Shown here piece by piece: positions 1-10,991 of a stretch of DNA of 64,000 nt. The translations under genes and the position numbers were made by a program. Source of the DNA: Taxillus chinensis (Eukaryota > Streptophyta > Magnoliopsida > Santalales > Loranthaceae); the NCBI GenBank assembly GCA_023512835.1, contig CM042084.1, forward strand, positions 54,167,031-54,231,030, given 5' to 3'. Numbering within the stretch: the first letter of the stretch is position 1; the number at the start of each line of letters is the position of its first letter. Below the pieces are notes generated by a model. The model was given only the letters and a program-made list of their open reading frames with translations. It was not told the origin of the DNA and did no database searches.

Positions 1-326
1 GGAGGGAGGAAAAATTGGAGAGAAAAGGGCGGTCTTTGGGTCCACTGAGTGTCTTTTTAAAAAAATATATATTAATATTACAATTACTCACACCCACTCG
101 ATACATTCACCTGCCACACGGTCATACTCGTTTGTGAATGGACTAAAAAGCCTTAAAAAGATAATAAGAAAAAAAATCAACACACCATATATTTTGTAAA
201 AATTTAATTTCTACTTTCATACAACAAACCCTAATATCTCATTCTCTCCCATCAATACCTATAATATGTAAAAATTTTAATTCTAAAAGAAAGAATGGGG
301 AGAGATTCAATGCTAGAAGAAGATTA
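1..326. other. AT-rich flank with no recognisable gene
   Basis: This stretch is AT-rich with A and T runs and shows no meaningful reading frame. It precedes the probable start of the first LTR. It may be host intergenic DNA or the remains of an older insertion; nothing in it decides between these. Confidence 0.5.
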
Positions 327-728
327 TGTTGTTGCAATTTGATGCGCACGTTGCACAGTCACATCAGCCACGTCATTCTGCGAGAGTGCCAAAGGAAAAT
401 CCAAAATATTTGAATTACTTGGCCGCTTTTGTGTGAAGCATAGATGTGGATAGTTGGAGCGGGTCTCTAAGAATCAGTGTGCTAGGATTACTTAGCTGCA
501 AATAAACAGGAAGAATAACTGAAGTTTGTTAAGAGAGTTATTCTTTGGGGTTAGAGCTTAGCAGAGCGTGGGTAATTGTTATCTTTGTTCTTTTATTCCT
601 ATATAATTATGGTATGAGGAAATAAAGAATGGTGTGAAAAAATTAAATCAATTCTCTTGTGGTTTGTTCTCGCCCTAAGAAGAACGAACTTTCCTTATTT
701 ATCTCTACACTTTGACTGGGACTTGTCA
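327..728 (+). repeat. 5' LTR of gypsy0 (decayed Ty3 element)
   Basis: The right end is fixed by the primer-binding site that begins three bases later. A TATA box (TATATAAT) lies at 600-607 and an AATAAA at 621-626, the expected order in a short LTR. The left end is less certain: TG dinucleotides at 311, 327 and 340 are all possible starts. The partner 3' LTR is outside the window. Confidence 0.6.
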
Positions 729-730
729 AT

Positions 731-742
731 TGGTATTAGAGC
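731..742 (+). other. Primer-binding site (initiator tRNA-Met) of gypsy0
   Basis: TGGTATTAGAGC differs by one base from the plant initiator tRNA-Met complement TGGTATCAGAGC. It lies two bases after the LTR and just before the gag start codon, where minus-strand DNA synthesis is primed. Confidence 0.8.
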
Positions 743-749
743 ACACACA

Positions 750-1730
750 ATGTCCACCAATAAAGAACATATAGAACATCTAGAAGCCAGATTCGGAGAG
801 CTGCAAAACAACTTCAACCGTATGGAAGTCGGAGTCCATGACAAACTTCAACAAATTGAAGATTCCATTAGCAGAATGTCTGACGCGTTCACAGTAGGAC
901 CAAGGGCTTCACCAAACACCGCTGATGCACAAACGGGTCAAACTTCCCATGCATGGACCCAGGATCCCACACTCGAAAGACGGCCAATGTTTGATTCTAA
1001 ATTGGCGAAATTAGAATTTCCAAAGTATTCTGGAGACGACCCGACCAAGGGGCTTATGCGAGTAGGTCAATTCTTTGAATATCAAGGCATGACAGAGGCA
1101 CAAAAAATATCCCTAGTATCTTTCCACCTAAAGGGAGAAGCAAACCAATGGTGGCAATGGTTACGGGGGGGCATATCAAGACGAAGATAAAGAGATCACT
1201 TGGGAGGTCTTTACTGAGGAGTTGTGGTTACATTTTGGCCCTACTGATTGTGAGGACTTCAACGAATCACTATCCAAAATTAAACAAACGAGCTCCCTAC
1301 GTGATTACTAAAGGGAGTTTGAAAGGTTAGGAAATAAAGTTCAGGGATGGACCCAAAAGGCACTAGTGGGAACGTTTATGGGAGGACTTAAGGACGAGAT
1401 TGCTGACGACATACGAATGTTCAGACCCAAGACGTTGAAGGAAGCTATCAGTTTGGCGCGCATAGCTGGATGAACAACTGCCCAACAATGAAGGTTCTCC
1501 AAACCCACTAATAGGGTTGTTACTGACGTGCAATCTACACCTAAAACCAAAGCCAACACTCCTTTCAAGAGGTTATCATGGGAGGAAATGCAGCGAAAAA
1601 GAGCTCAAGGATTGTGCTTCAATTGTGATGAAAGATTCACTGTAGGACACAAAATGTCGAGGGCCTCAGTTATTACTACTCGAAAAGAAGGACTCAAATT
1701 CCGACAACAAAAATTCTGGGAATGAAGAAT
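750..1730 (+). pseudogene. gag: gypsy0 gag (broken)
   Basis: This is a Ty3/gypsy capsid-nucleocapsid gene. The ATG at 750 follows the primer-binding site by seven bases. The N-terminus is heptad-rich (LEARFGELQNNFNRM), followed by the retrotransposon capsid region (FPKYSGDDPTKG, QFFEYQGM, QWWQWLR). A run of seven G at 1165-1171 breaks the frame, and the protein homology continues in another frame (ITWEVFTEELW, FMGGLKDEIAD). In-frame stops follow near 1309, 1471 and 1489. The zinc knuckle near 1618-1660 reads CFNCDERFTVGHK, but the last Cys of the CCHC is replaced by Met. The product would assemble the virus-like particle; this copy cannot make it. Family assignment beyond Ty3/gypsy is uncertain. 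Confidence 0.8.
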
Positions 1731-3390
1731 CTTCTTCGCCTGCAATTTCTTTACATGCACTTATAGGGTGGTCACCTCATAAAACAATGCCAGTGATAGC
1801 AACCATTGGGACTCAAGCTATGATGGTTTTGATTGACAGTGGGTCAACCCACAGTTTTATTAGCCAAAAGATAGCAAATCAGCTGCAACAAGACCTTTGA
1901 CGTCAAGGTCGCCAATGAGACACCCTTAAGGTGCTAGGGTCGATTTGAAAATGTCAGAATTAACTTACAAGGTATCCCATTCACTCTTACTTTATATGCT
2001 CTTCCATTGGTGGGGATGGACTTGGTTCTTAGCGTCAATTGGTTGGAATAATTGGGAACAATTACCTGTAATTGGAAGACCAAGATGATGGAGTTTCAAT
2101 GGAACAACCAACCCCGAATACTACAGGGCATGAGAACACAAACGATATAAGTAACTTCACTAAAGCCTGTCAGCAAAGGAGGGAGACAGACAGGATCCAT
2201 ATTTGCCCTCACTTTTGAGGGTGATGTCGTTGTTACCCAAGCTACAACAAGTCTGGAGATGCAGCAACTACTGCAACAGTTCGCGGACATCTTTGAGGAA
2301 CCAACACAACTACCACCAACAAGGGGTATTGATCATCCAATAAAGCTAAAAGAGGGAAGTGAGCCTGTCAACGTAAGACCCTACATGTATGCTTACTTTC
2401 AAAAGGCTGAAATTGAGAAACAAGTTAAAGACATGCTCAAATTGGGGCTTATACAACCCAGTACTAGTCCGTTTTCATCTCCTGTTTTGTTGGTAAAAAA
2501 AAAAAAGATGGGTCGTGGCGATTTTGTACCGACTATCGGGCCTTGAATGCAGTCACCATTAAGAACAGATTTCTTATTCCCACTGTCAATGACACGCTGG
2601 ATAAACTCCATGGCGCCACCTATTTTACTAAACTTGATCTTCAAGTAGGTTATCATCAAGTAAGAGTAGTCTCCAATGATGTACACAAAACTGTCTTTCG
2701 TACGCACAATGGGCACTATGAATACTTAGTTATGCCTTTTGGATTGTGTAATGCCCCCTTCACCTTTTAGGCCATTATGAATTCTATTTTCAGCCCCTAT
2801 CTTCACCAATTTATCCTGGTCTTCTTTGACGACATTCTAATTTATAGCCCCAACTAGAACGTGCACCTCGAACATGTCAAAACAACTTTTGACATATTGC
2901 GACAACATCGCTTCTATGCTAAAATCAGCAAGTGTGTATTCAGGTCACAAGAATTGGTGTATTTGGGTCACATTGTCACTCTTTGAGGGGTTAAAGTTTA
3001 CCAAAGGAAAATTGTTGTCATGGCCGATTGGCCTAAGCTTACTACTGTTACTAAGCTATGTGGATTTTTAGGCTTAACAGGTTACTACAGGAAATTTGTT
3101 CGTAGCTACGGCATCATAGCACAACCCCTCACTTGCTTGCTTAGAAAGGGACAGTTCTAATGGGATGTAGTGGCGGAAACTGCATTTGAACAACTCAAGT
3201 CAGCCATGTCTACTATGCCAACTCTTGCACTACCCAGCTTTAAGGAACCTTTTATTATTGAATAAAACGCTTCTGGTGGAGGCATAGGGGCGGTCTTGAT
3301 CCAGCAAGGACAGCCCATCGCTTACATGTGTCGTGCGTTAGGTGCTGCAAAACTCACTTTACCCATCTATGAAAAAGAGATGTTGGCAAT
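1731..3390 (+). pseudogene. pol: gypsy0 pol: protease, reverse transcriptase, partial RNase H (broken)
   Basis: The protease is recognisable by LIDSGSTHSFI near 1830-1862, with the catalytic D-S-G. Reverse transcriptase starts near 2255 and contains [26 protein letters not shown] and the catalytic LVFFDDILIYS near 2815-2850. It is cut by stops and frameshifts, including an A-run near 2495 and a stop after FTF. RNase H (YYRKFVRSYG, LALPSFKEPFIIE, GAVLIQQGQPIAY) ends abruptly at EKEMLAI, where the Athila-like LTR begins at 3391. Integrase and the 3' LTR are not in the window. They should lie beyond the right end if the nesting model is right. Confidence 0.85.
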
Positions 3391-5300
3391 TGATCGGGGG
3401 GATTTATACCCCCTTTTTAGGGCCATTTTGGGTACATTTTCATACTCTTTTGATTCATTTAATGCCCAATTGTGATACATTGTCATATTTTCATGGCCTA
3501 ACCCGGAAAAGAGGATTTCTTGTAATTTTCGTGGTATTTTTGTTATATTTTGATAGGAATCCAAAACTTAAAAAAGAATTCACCAAATTTACAGAAGGAA
3601 GAAAGAATCCCAATGACCTAAAGTTTACGACAACCAAAATTCATGTTGGTCGGGTGAAGGTCGGGTAAAGCCCATATTTGAGGGATAACTTTTTGGAGCC
3701 TTAATGAAAATTATTGCCTTCTGGTCGGGTGAAATCCAAGGTCATTTGGAGGTGGTCGGGTGAAGCTTATTTTGCACATTCAGACTCTCCAAGCATCAAA
3801 GAACATAACTTCCTTCTGGTCAGGTGAATTTTTGGAGCTTTAATGAAAATTATTGCCTTCTAGTCGGGTGAAATCCGAGGTCATTTGAATGTGGTCGGGT
3901 GAAGCTTATTTTGCACATTCAGACTCTCCAAGCATCAAAGAACATAACTTCCTTCTGGTCAGGTGAATTTTGACGACATTACATGGTGGTCGAGTGAAGG
4001 TCGAGTGAAGTCTTCTTCACCCGACCAAAGCCTAAATTTTGGCGATGAACCCCTTATTTTTGCAGCATACTTATTCCCTTCTGGACCGAAGTCATTTGAT
4101 CAAAAGACGGACACCAAACATTCAAGTCAAAGAAGAATTAATTGAAGAAATTCAAATTCAAATGGGTGCTCTACATTTGGATTGAGGTCTTTATGAGATT
4201 TAAGAGAAGGATTTATCTCATTTTCAAAATTAAACATAAAAGAGTTACATGAGATTTAAGAGGGGCTAATTATTTAGAGAATTTATAAGGAATTCAATAT
4301 TTAAAAATTTAAATTCATCTTGGGAGGATATAAAAGGGGAGCTGATTTTTCATTGTAGGGCATCTAATCCAGTTATCATCTAATTCTCTTCCATTCTACA
4401 ATTCCATTCCTCATCTAGAATAAAGAAAGGGAGAGTGAAGAAGGTTTGGGGCATCTCTTGGAGTTTGAAGATAATCTGCTGGGAAAAGAAGATCAACCTT
4501 GGAATTTTTGGTCTAAATAGGCAAACTATCCTTTTGGTATTCTTATTCCATGTATTGTAATTATATTGTTTTCAATTATACTATGGAAGCTTAAAAACCC
4601 TTGATTGGGATTAGATGGAGTTTGATGTAATAAATTAAATTGCAATGTTTTAGTTTAATTTCCTTCACCTTGTGAGTGTTTATTGAATATCTTGGGTTGA
4701 AATATAAAATGGACTTTGGCCATTTCATTTTATTATCACAGGTACTTATGTGAAGGATTGAAAAATGAAGCATAATTACTGGAAAAGGCAAGATAATCAA
4801 ACTAGGGGTTGCATAATTTGCGAAAGCTAGTGTAAAACTTAGGATACCAAGTTAAGAGTAGGTGTTGTGCTAGCTCTAGACTAAACAATCGAAATATTAA
4901 TGGGTCACCCATCCCCCATGCTAGGGTGTACACATGAATTATGGCACTTGTTAAAGGCTAATTCATGCATTAGAGGTTGGGTATTAAATATTGTCACAAG
5001 GAAAGAATTAGATTGAACTAAGACATATTCTTGGGAAAAATACATCAAATGAAATTTTAACTCCAATCACCTTTATCAATTGAACTTATCTTTACTCAAA
5101 CAAGCTTATTTTCATTTCTCACATCCATTCAATCAATTTGTTTTAAATTCAGTTCTGTTTTTATATATTTTCAACCAAAAATCTCTTTATAAGCTAGTTA
5201 AAATTTCCAATTTCTTCATCCTACCCTTGGGTATGATATTCGGACTTAAAAATCTACTTTATTACTTATCATGATTTGTACACTTGTAAATTGTCGATCA
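3391..5300 (+). repeat. 5' LTR of the Athila-like element
   Basis: It starts TGATCGGGGG directly after the interrupted RNase H codons and ends GTCGATCA a few bases before the primer-binding site, giving 1910 bp. A TATA box (TATAAAA) is at 4329-4335 and AATAAA at 4419-4424. No coding frame is evident. Its mate is outside the window, so identity and age cannot be judged. Confidence 0.75.
3691..3968 (+). repeat. 139-bp tandem duplication inside the Athila-like LTR
   Basis: Two adjacent copies, 3691-3829 and 3830-3968, both begin TTTTGGAGC and end in CTGGTCAGGTGAA. They differ at only a few positions. Each holds further GGTCGGGTGAA submotifs, which also occur singly upstream and downstream. The duplication lies in U3, upstream of the TATA box. 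Confidence 0.9.
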
Positions 5301-5306
5301 AGTTTT

Positions 5307-5324
5307 TGGTGTTGTTGCCGGGGA
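5307..5324 (+). other. Primer-binding site (tRNA-Asp type) of the Athila-like element
   Basis: TGGTGTTGTTGCCGGGGA is a decayed form of the TGGCGCCGTTGCCGGGGA site common in Athila/Tat elements, which pairs with the 3' end of plant tRNA-Asp. It is preceded by the typical AGTTTT spacer after the LTR end. Confidence 0.8.
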
Positions 5325-5451
5325 AGGCAATTATAGAATAGCAAATTCTTTTCTAGCTTCAAATTATACATTTGTGTTTTGGATATTCTTGGATATTATG
5401 TTTGCAAGTGACAACAGCTAGGTTTATGAGTCGAAGGTCAAAGAGCATTGA

Positions 5452-6147
5452 TGTAAGGACCCGTGTTTGAGGGGTTCTTGGAGTTAGCCTTAAGTAAGAG
5501 ACCTTGTCTTAGAGAATGAACATCAGAACAGTGATGTGCTAATCGAATGGAGAATTTTGACTATACTTGGGCTCAAGTTGGAGTTCGAGGCCCTGAGGGG
5601 TATTTTGGAAATTTCACATATCATAAATAATATTTATTTGAGGGATTTATTTTAAATATTTGTTGAGCTTAATGAATTGGGCTGTTGAGTTTAAGAGATG
5701 GGTTAGAAAACCTTGGCCTTTGGGCTTATAGATGCTGGGCTTTAGATTAATCAAAACTACGTCGTTTTGATGTAGGGATTCACTTAATCAAAACTATGTC
5801 GTTTTGATTATGTGGGAAAATATATAAAGAAAAAGGGCTTGAAAATTAGGGGATTTCTCATTCTAAAACCTTAGCAGCCGTCACCCCTTGAGTGAGAGAG
5901 AGAGAAACACGGCCAGAGAGGGAGACTGCCGGAAAGAGGGAGACACGGCCTGAGACGGCAAGGACGATCCAAGGTCGGACGGGAGCTCGAAGACGTGATT
6001 GCTAGAATACAACGACCAGTTGAATTCTCCGACTTTGAGGTAGGAATTCGCTGTCAACCCTTGTACCTCCTCCAAATTCTGGAATTTCACCTGTTGTGAT
6101 TTTCATCTGTTGTGATTCTTCTCTCAACCCCAATTTTGAATAAGATG

Positions 6148-6178
<31 letters not shown>

Positions 6179-7900
6179 AACATGTAGATGCGTGTGGGAT
6201 TAATATGAGATTTTTAATATATATATATATATCGAGAATAATTGAGTTGGATGCCCTGGATTTGTCTGGATGGGTAGTTTGGCATGAGTATTCTGACTGA
6301 AATTGAAAAGTAGGTTGTGTATCCAATCTTTAAAACCTGATAACTCACAAACGAAAAGGAATTTGAGATGGATTCTTTAGAGAGAAGTCATTAGAATAAC
6401 AAAACAATGATCACTATGCAAAAATATGGCTGCACGTCAATTTGAACATCATATTCCCAATTGGCGTGCAGCTCCAAATTAGGTGAAATTCTTCCCCAAG
6501 CTTCCTTGCATCATGTAGAAGGCTGGTATGCAATAATATGCTTGCACGCCAATTGGTCCAATTGGCGTTCAAGGCCTTTGGCTCTGAAACTTCTGTGGAA
6601 GGTAGAGGACATCATTCTGAGAAACTTTAGTTCTGCACGCCAATTCATTTGAGGTCATCTACTTGGTCAAAATTAATATCTAAAACCTGACAAAACAGCC
6701 TAAAAGCGCATGTATATACAAATAGCATCTTCCTAGGGGTTAGAGCAAATATAAATGAAATATGATACAATAAGGCTCTAATCATGCTCTTAAACACCCC
6801 TAAATAGGCAATAGAATGACGGCATAAATGTACGTTATCAAGTACACTGGTGAGTTACTTTGTTATGCCTAAGTTATGCTTGCTAAACTATATTAACATG
6901 TTTGTATTGAGATATATTGTTAAGCACCTTGTACTGAGTTGGGATGTACACCTGAGTTGCATTACTGAGATATACTTGCGCTTGAGCTGTGTTTACTGAG
7001 ATGTACTCTGATGTACTTGCTGAGATGCTGTGAATTTGTGATTGAGTTTGAGTACCCAAATACATGTGGGTTGAATTGAGTTATGGGCCAGGCATAATTA
7101 CTGGACCCTTTGAGATTTGGCCAGGGCTGCGGTCCTGAGTCTCGGTGTAGCACTCACGACGGTGGGCTAAGTCTGCACCCATTCCTGAGGGTAGGTATGG
7201 CGTCCGAGGAGGTGATGGCCATATCTGACTCGGGTGGAAAATGTTGCATTGGTGACCATGCAACATTCGCCTGGATATGATATGTCATGTCGCCGTGGTG
7301 GCGGGGTGTCCTCTGCCCTCCAGTGTGGGCACAGGTAAATGGTGTGTTACTGGGTGATGTGTGCTGTTTAGTTTTAGGCACTACACGAGCACAAGCATAC
7401 ACTTGTCATGCATATTATAGAGTGGGACGGGTCTGGGGAGACTTGAACCCTACTGAGCTATGGTTTGCTCACCCCTCCTATAAACTGTTCTTCTGCATGG
7501 TCTAGCAGGCGGTAGGTGAAATAGCTGTGGTGGTAGGCTACTGAGGCTGAAGAGTTATTATTAATTTTATTGCTTTTGTGGACCCGTGTTTTATGGTTTG
7601 GATTGGTTATAAACAATATGTTGTGGTTTGATGGGAGTTTTTCCCAGTTGAGTTGTAATAAATTTGGAACTCTTCTTGAGATGTAATAGATTGAGATATG
7701 TTTATTGTTTGATCTATCTTTGTGTGCGTGGTTTGGGATCAGGAGCATGCCCCATGGCATGTTAGCCTGGTTGTACAGGTTTGGGACAGCACCCGTGACA
7801 TAAGTCCTTTGTAGGTGCTTGCACCAACCCCTTGACCCTTTGGGTGCGGGCATGGGCAGTTACTCCTCATTTCCAAGTTAGAGGAAATTGGGGCGTGACA
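5452..7900 (+). mobile_element. Solo LTR S1 (chromovirus family C), target duplication ATTGA
   Basis: It runs from TGTAAGGACCCG to GGGGCGTGACA, with ATTGA at both 5447-5451 and 7901-7905, so the boundaries are exact. No internal region is present, which marks a solo LTR left by LTR-LTR recombination. Two ACGACGT-type palindromes (5750-5771, 5787-5808) lie just upstream of a TATA box (5821-5828). A GA tract is near 5888-5905, a TA microsatellite near 6150-6177, and AATAAA at 7657-7662. The first several hundred bases match the LTR of element C closely. Confidence 0.93.
6040..7497 (+). other. Predicted LTR intron in S1 (acceptor decayed)
   Basis: A donor-like TTTGAG|GTAGGAATTC is at 6040. The conserved block with CTCACCCCTCC is at about 7448-7479, followed by a pyrimidine tract ending CTGCAT. 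In the related LTR S2 the same place reads TTTTGCAG, so the acceptor AG has been lost here by one base. The inferred intron holds the TA microsatellite and a decayed G-box module. The call rests on comparison with six other LTRs in the window. Confidence 0.55.
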
Positions 7901-9943
7901 ATTGACATCCCCTTTGTTCTTGAACCGGAGAAATCGTTTCGAGCTCGAGTGCGACAACTTAAGGAAGTATTTGAGCAAAAGACGACAAACTCAAATCAGG
8001 AGCTACCCCGAACACCTGAAGGAGAAAGGTTGGCTGGATTAGACCTATTATTCCACGAAGAAGAGGCAGAATCTCGACCTTAACCAAGGCCAATCATCGA
8101 TGAAGTTGCATGGACAATAGACCTGTCCGGGAGTATGTTACTCCCGATGCCAGGCACATACATAATCCTATAGACCCACCTGAGATCACCAGGGCGAACT
8201 TCGACTTCTCTCCACAATTAATCAACCTAGTGACTCAGCACAGCTTTGCCAGACTACCCATTGAAGATCCTTATACTTATCTCTCGAGATTTAATCAAAT
8301 CTGTCGAACGATCAGGAAGTAGGGGGTGCTCGAAGATACCATCAAACTGGAAATGTTTCCATGGTCCCTTCGTGACAATGCACTACGATGGTTCAACTCC
8401 TTTCCGGACCATTACTTCACTAGCTGGGGGGATTATGCACTGGAATTCTTATCACAATACTTTCCTCCAGGGAAATTATCCAAGTTAAGAAGTCAGATAA
8501 CTGCTTTCTCTCATGGTATGAGAGAAAATGTTGGAGAAGCATGGGAACGCTTCAAAAATCTCCAAAGGAGATGCCCAAACCATGGGTTGAATAAAGGGTT
8601 CTTGCTGGAAATTTTCTTTTATGCATTAAGCCAAGAAGATGAGAACCTCCTTAATGCAGCAGCCGACAGAACTCTTATGAAGAAGAGCATTCAAGAGGCC
8701 ACAACTCTTATTGAAGACATGGCCAAGAATTTCTTTGTGGGAACAGGAAGGAGGATAATTCCCAACAAACCAGGAGCTTATGAAGTAGAAGAGAGTACTC
8801 TACTTAATGCCAAATTAGATGCATTAACTCGCCAAGTAGAGAAGCTTGTGACTAAGCCAGTGGCAAACATAAGTTCCAACTGTTCAGAATGCAGCGGAGC
8901 ACATATACCAATAAATTGCCCTTTGAACATTTGTCAGGCCAACAATCCTATGGAGAATGAGGATCAAGTTTACTATGTCCAGAACAATCCTTACTCCAAC
9001 ACATATAATCCAGGCTGGAGAAATCACCCCACGAATGACAAGATCTAGGAAATTAGCACACGCATGGATAGAGCAGAAAGCCAAGGGAAAAGGATAGAAG
9101 CTCAACTCTCCCAAATTACTGAGTCTCTTACTCAAAGAAACCCTGGAGAACTCCCAAGCCGCTCAGAGCCCAACCCTCGAGAATACTGCAAGGCAGTAAC
9201 ATTAAGAAGCGGCAAGGAACTTCAACAACCTGAACCTCCAAAAGAAATAGAGCCACACAAAGACCTAAGCCAACCAGAAGAGGTTCAACAAAATAAAGTG
9301 TCTACCAAGGACCAAGAGCCTGAGAAAGATGAGTCAAAGGAGGCCCAAACAACTGAAGAGATACCACAAAAGAAGGAGTTTAAGCCTTATGTTCCACCTC
9401 TACTGTTTCCTCAAAGACAAGCCAAACGGAAGAAGGATGAACAATTCAACAAATTTGTGGAAATCTTTAAACAAATAAAGGTAACAATTTCCTTTGCTGA
9501 CATTCTTGCGACTATGCCATCTTATGTCAAATTTTTAAAAGACATAGTGGGGAATAAAAGAACACTAGAGGAACATGTTACAATAGCTTTATCAGAGAAC
9601 TGTAGTGTTATTATACAGAGAAATCTACCACTGAAGCTAAGCGATCCAGGCAGTTTTTCTATCCCTTGCATCATAGGAGACCTTTCTTTTGAGAACGCCC
9701 TATGTGATCTTGGTGCAAGTGTCAGTTTAATCCTTTTCTCCATGTGCAAGAGCTTAGGGTTTGGGGAATTACAACCAACATCAATCACCCTCCAGCAGCT
9801 GGAGCCATCATCGATGTGAAGGGTGGACGCATCAGCCTCAACATTGGTGATGAGAAAATCGAGTTTAATGTGTTTAAGAGTATGAAACATATGGATAACT
9901 CAGAGCAAGGATGCATAGTGGACATTATGGACAGCTTTGTGAG
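7901..9943 (+). pseudogene. gag-pro: Athila-like gag and protease (broken)
   Basis: After S1 the sequence resumes with gag. From 8110 to 9819 one frame carries the whole domain set with only two stops, at 8320-8322 and 9046-9048. Recognisable parts are IHNPIDPPEI, the capsid region (MFPWSLRDNALRWFNS, LSQYFPPGKL, AWERFKNLQRRCPNHG, LIEDMAKNF), a basic and glutamate-rich linker (YCKAVTLRSGKEL) and the protease with active-site CDLGAS near 9702-9720. The downstream flap region (IIDVKGGRISLNIGDEKIEF) is in another frame. Gag would form the particle and the protease would cut the polyprotein. The sequence stops at 9943, where copia1 starts; the last five bases, GTGAG, should be the target duplication. 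Confidence 0.85.
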
Positions 9944-10930
9944 TGTTAGATCAAACCTAGAATTTGGATGATGCGGATCAAACCCTATGTAATTGGATTT
10001 CGAGTCTACAACTCGCATGGAGTAAGAGAGACTTGTTGCGGAGAACGAATCGAAGTTGTCACTCCACCGGACCAAGGAAATAAAGACACGGACTATGAAA
10101 TCCGAGTCTATCACTGATGCGGAGTAAGGACAACTGTTGCGGAGTAAGGGAAGCTAATGCGGAGTAAGGAATCCGAACCAAGCATTGATGTGGAGTAAGC
10201 ATTCCGTACCTACTCTATGCGAAGTAAGGAAGCGCTTACAAGAAACAAAGATTCCAGGACTATACCGATACGGAGTAAGCAACTACTGAGACGGAGTAAG
10301 GATTTGAGCTTCATTGATACGGAGTAAGGAACCTTACTACGGACTAAGAAGACGCTGCTTCACCTTTTTCAAGCCGCATTTAATGGTCAGCTCGCTGTGT
10401 CCCGATGAAAGACAAACTCATTGAAGATCTAAATTGTCTTACACGTGGAACACTCAGAGATGTGGACGCAGTCTCAAATGCAATTGGAATCAAGCAAAGT
10501 AATTCATTACACTTATGCTTCCAATATTTCGAACTCCACATCTGTAGCAGTTAAGGCAGAAGTATTTTCCGAGAAGAACTTAATGTTACATAGTGCTCGG
10601 GATATACAGTTCCAAGATAGATTCATAGGAATGTCTATAAATACAAAACTGTGTATATTCATACGTGAGCAAGAGAGGTTGTAGTACAAGAGCTCATAGA
10701 GATTATAAACGCCAGTGTGTATAACTGTAAAACTGAGTGCTAGTGTAATCAGCTGTAATTGCTGCTTATTTTGTTGTAATTATCATCAGATAATAAAGAA
10801 AAATACTTCCACTATCTGGTTACCTTCCACACTGATTTTATATCTTTTAACTAGATTGTGCCGTACCTGTGAGAGGAAAGAGTTTTGATTTAAGCCTATT
10901 CACCCCCCTCTAGGCTACTAGGTACCAACA
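9944..10930 (+). repeat. 5' LTR of copia1
   Basis: It starts TGTTAGATCAAACC, as copia2 starts TGTTGGATCAAACC in its own orientation, and ends TACCAACA two bases before the primer-binding site. At 987 bp it is 337 bp shorter than the copia2 LTRs, with fewer GGAGTAAGGA units. Confidence 0.85.
10107..10350 (+). repeat. Array of GCGGAGTAAGG-type units in the copia1 LTR
   Basis: About ten copies of (A/T/G)(C)GGAGTAAG(G/C) are spaced 15-40 bp apart. The same motif, read on the other strand as CTTACTCCG(T/C)A, forms longer arrays in both copia2 LTRs. The spacing is irregular, unlike a simple satellite. The motif lies upstream of the likely transcription start. Confidence 0.85.
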
Positions 10931-10932
10931 AG

Positions 10933-10944
10933 TGGTATCAAAGC
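10933..10944 (+). other. Primer-binding site (tRNA-Met) of copia1
   Basis: TGGTATCAAAGC has one change from TGGTATCAGAGC. It follows the LTR end by two bases, exactly as in copia2. Confidence 0.85.
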
Positions 10945-10991
10945 CAGTTCTATTTGCTCCAAGTAGAGATCTATTCTTTCACTCTTACCAA

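Larger units (their letters stand above)
3391..9943 (+). mobile_element. Athila/Tat-like Ty3 element, 5' part (LTR, leader, gag, protease)
   Basis: It inserted into gypsy0 RNase H. The visible parts are a 1.9-kb 5' LTR, a tRNA-Asp-type primer-binding site, a leader holding solo LTR S1, a gag of the type seen in Athila/Tat elements, and a CDLGAS protease. At 9944 it is interrupted by copia1, and its reverse transcriptase onward is not in the window. Lineage rests on the primer-binding site, the gag motifs and the protease signature. Confidence 0.8.

Noticed and set aside
3342..3668. 108-codon frame spanning gypsy0 and the Athila-like LTR as a fusion gene
   Set aside because: It crosses an insertion junction at 3391, and only the first few codons overlap known coding sequence, in the wrong frame.
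6150..6177. TA repeat as a regulatory element or origin
   Set aside because: A simple microsatellite inside S1; the corresponding place in C does not keep it.
7458..7853. 131-codon minus-strand frame near the end of S1
   Set aside because: It lies within the S1 LTR opposite the conserved splice block; similar chance frames occur in S2 because the DNA is conserved.
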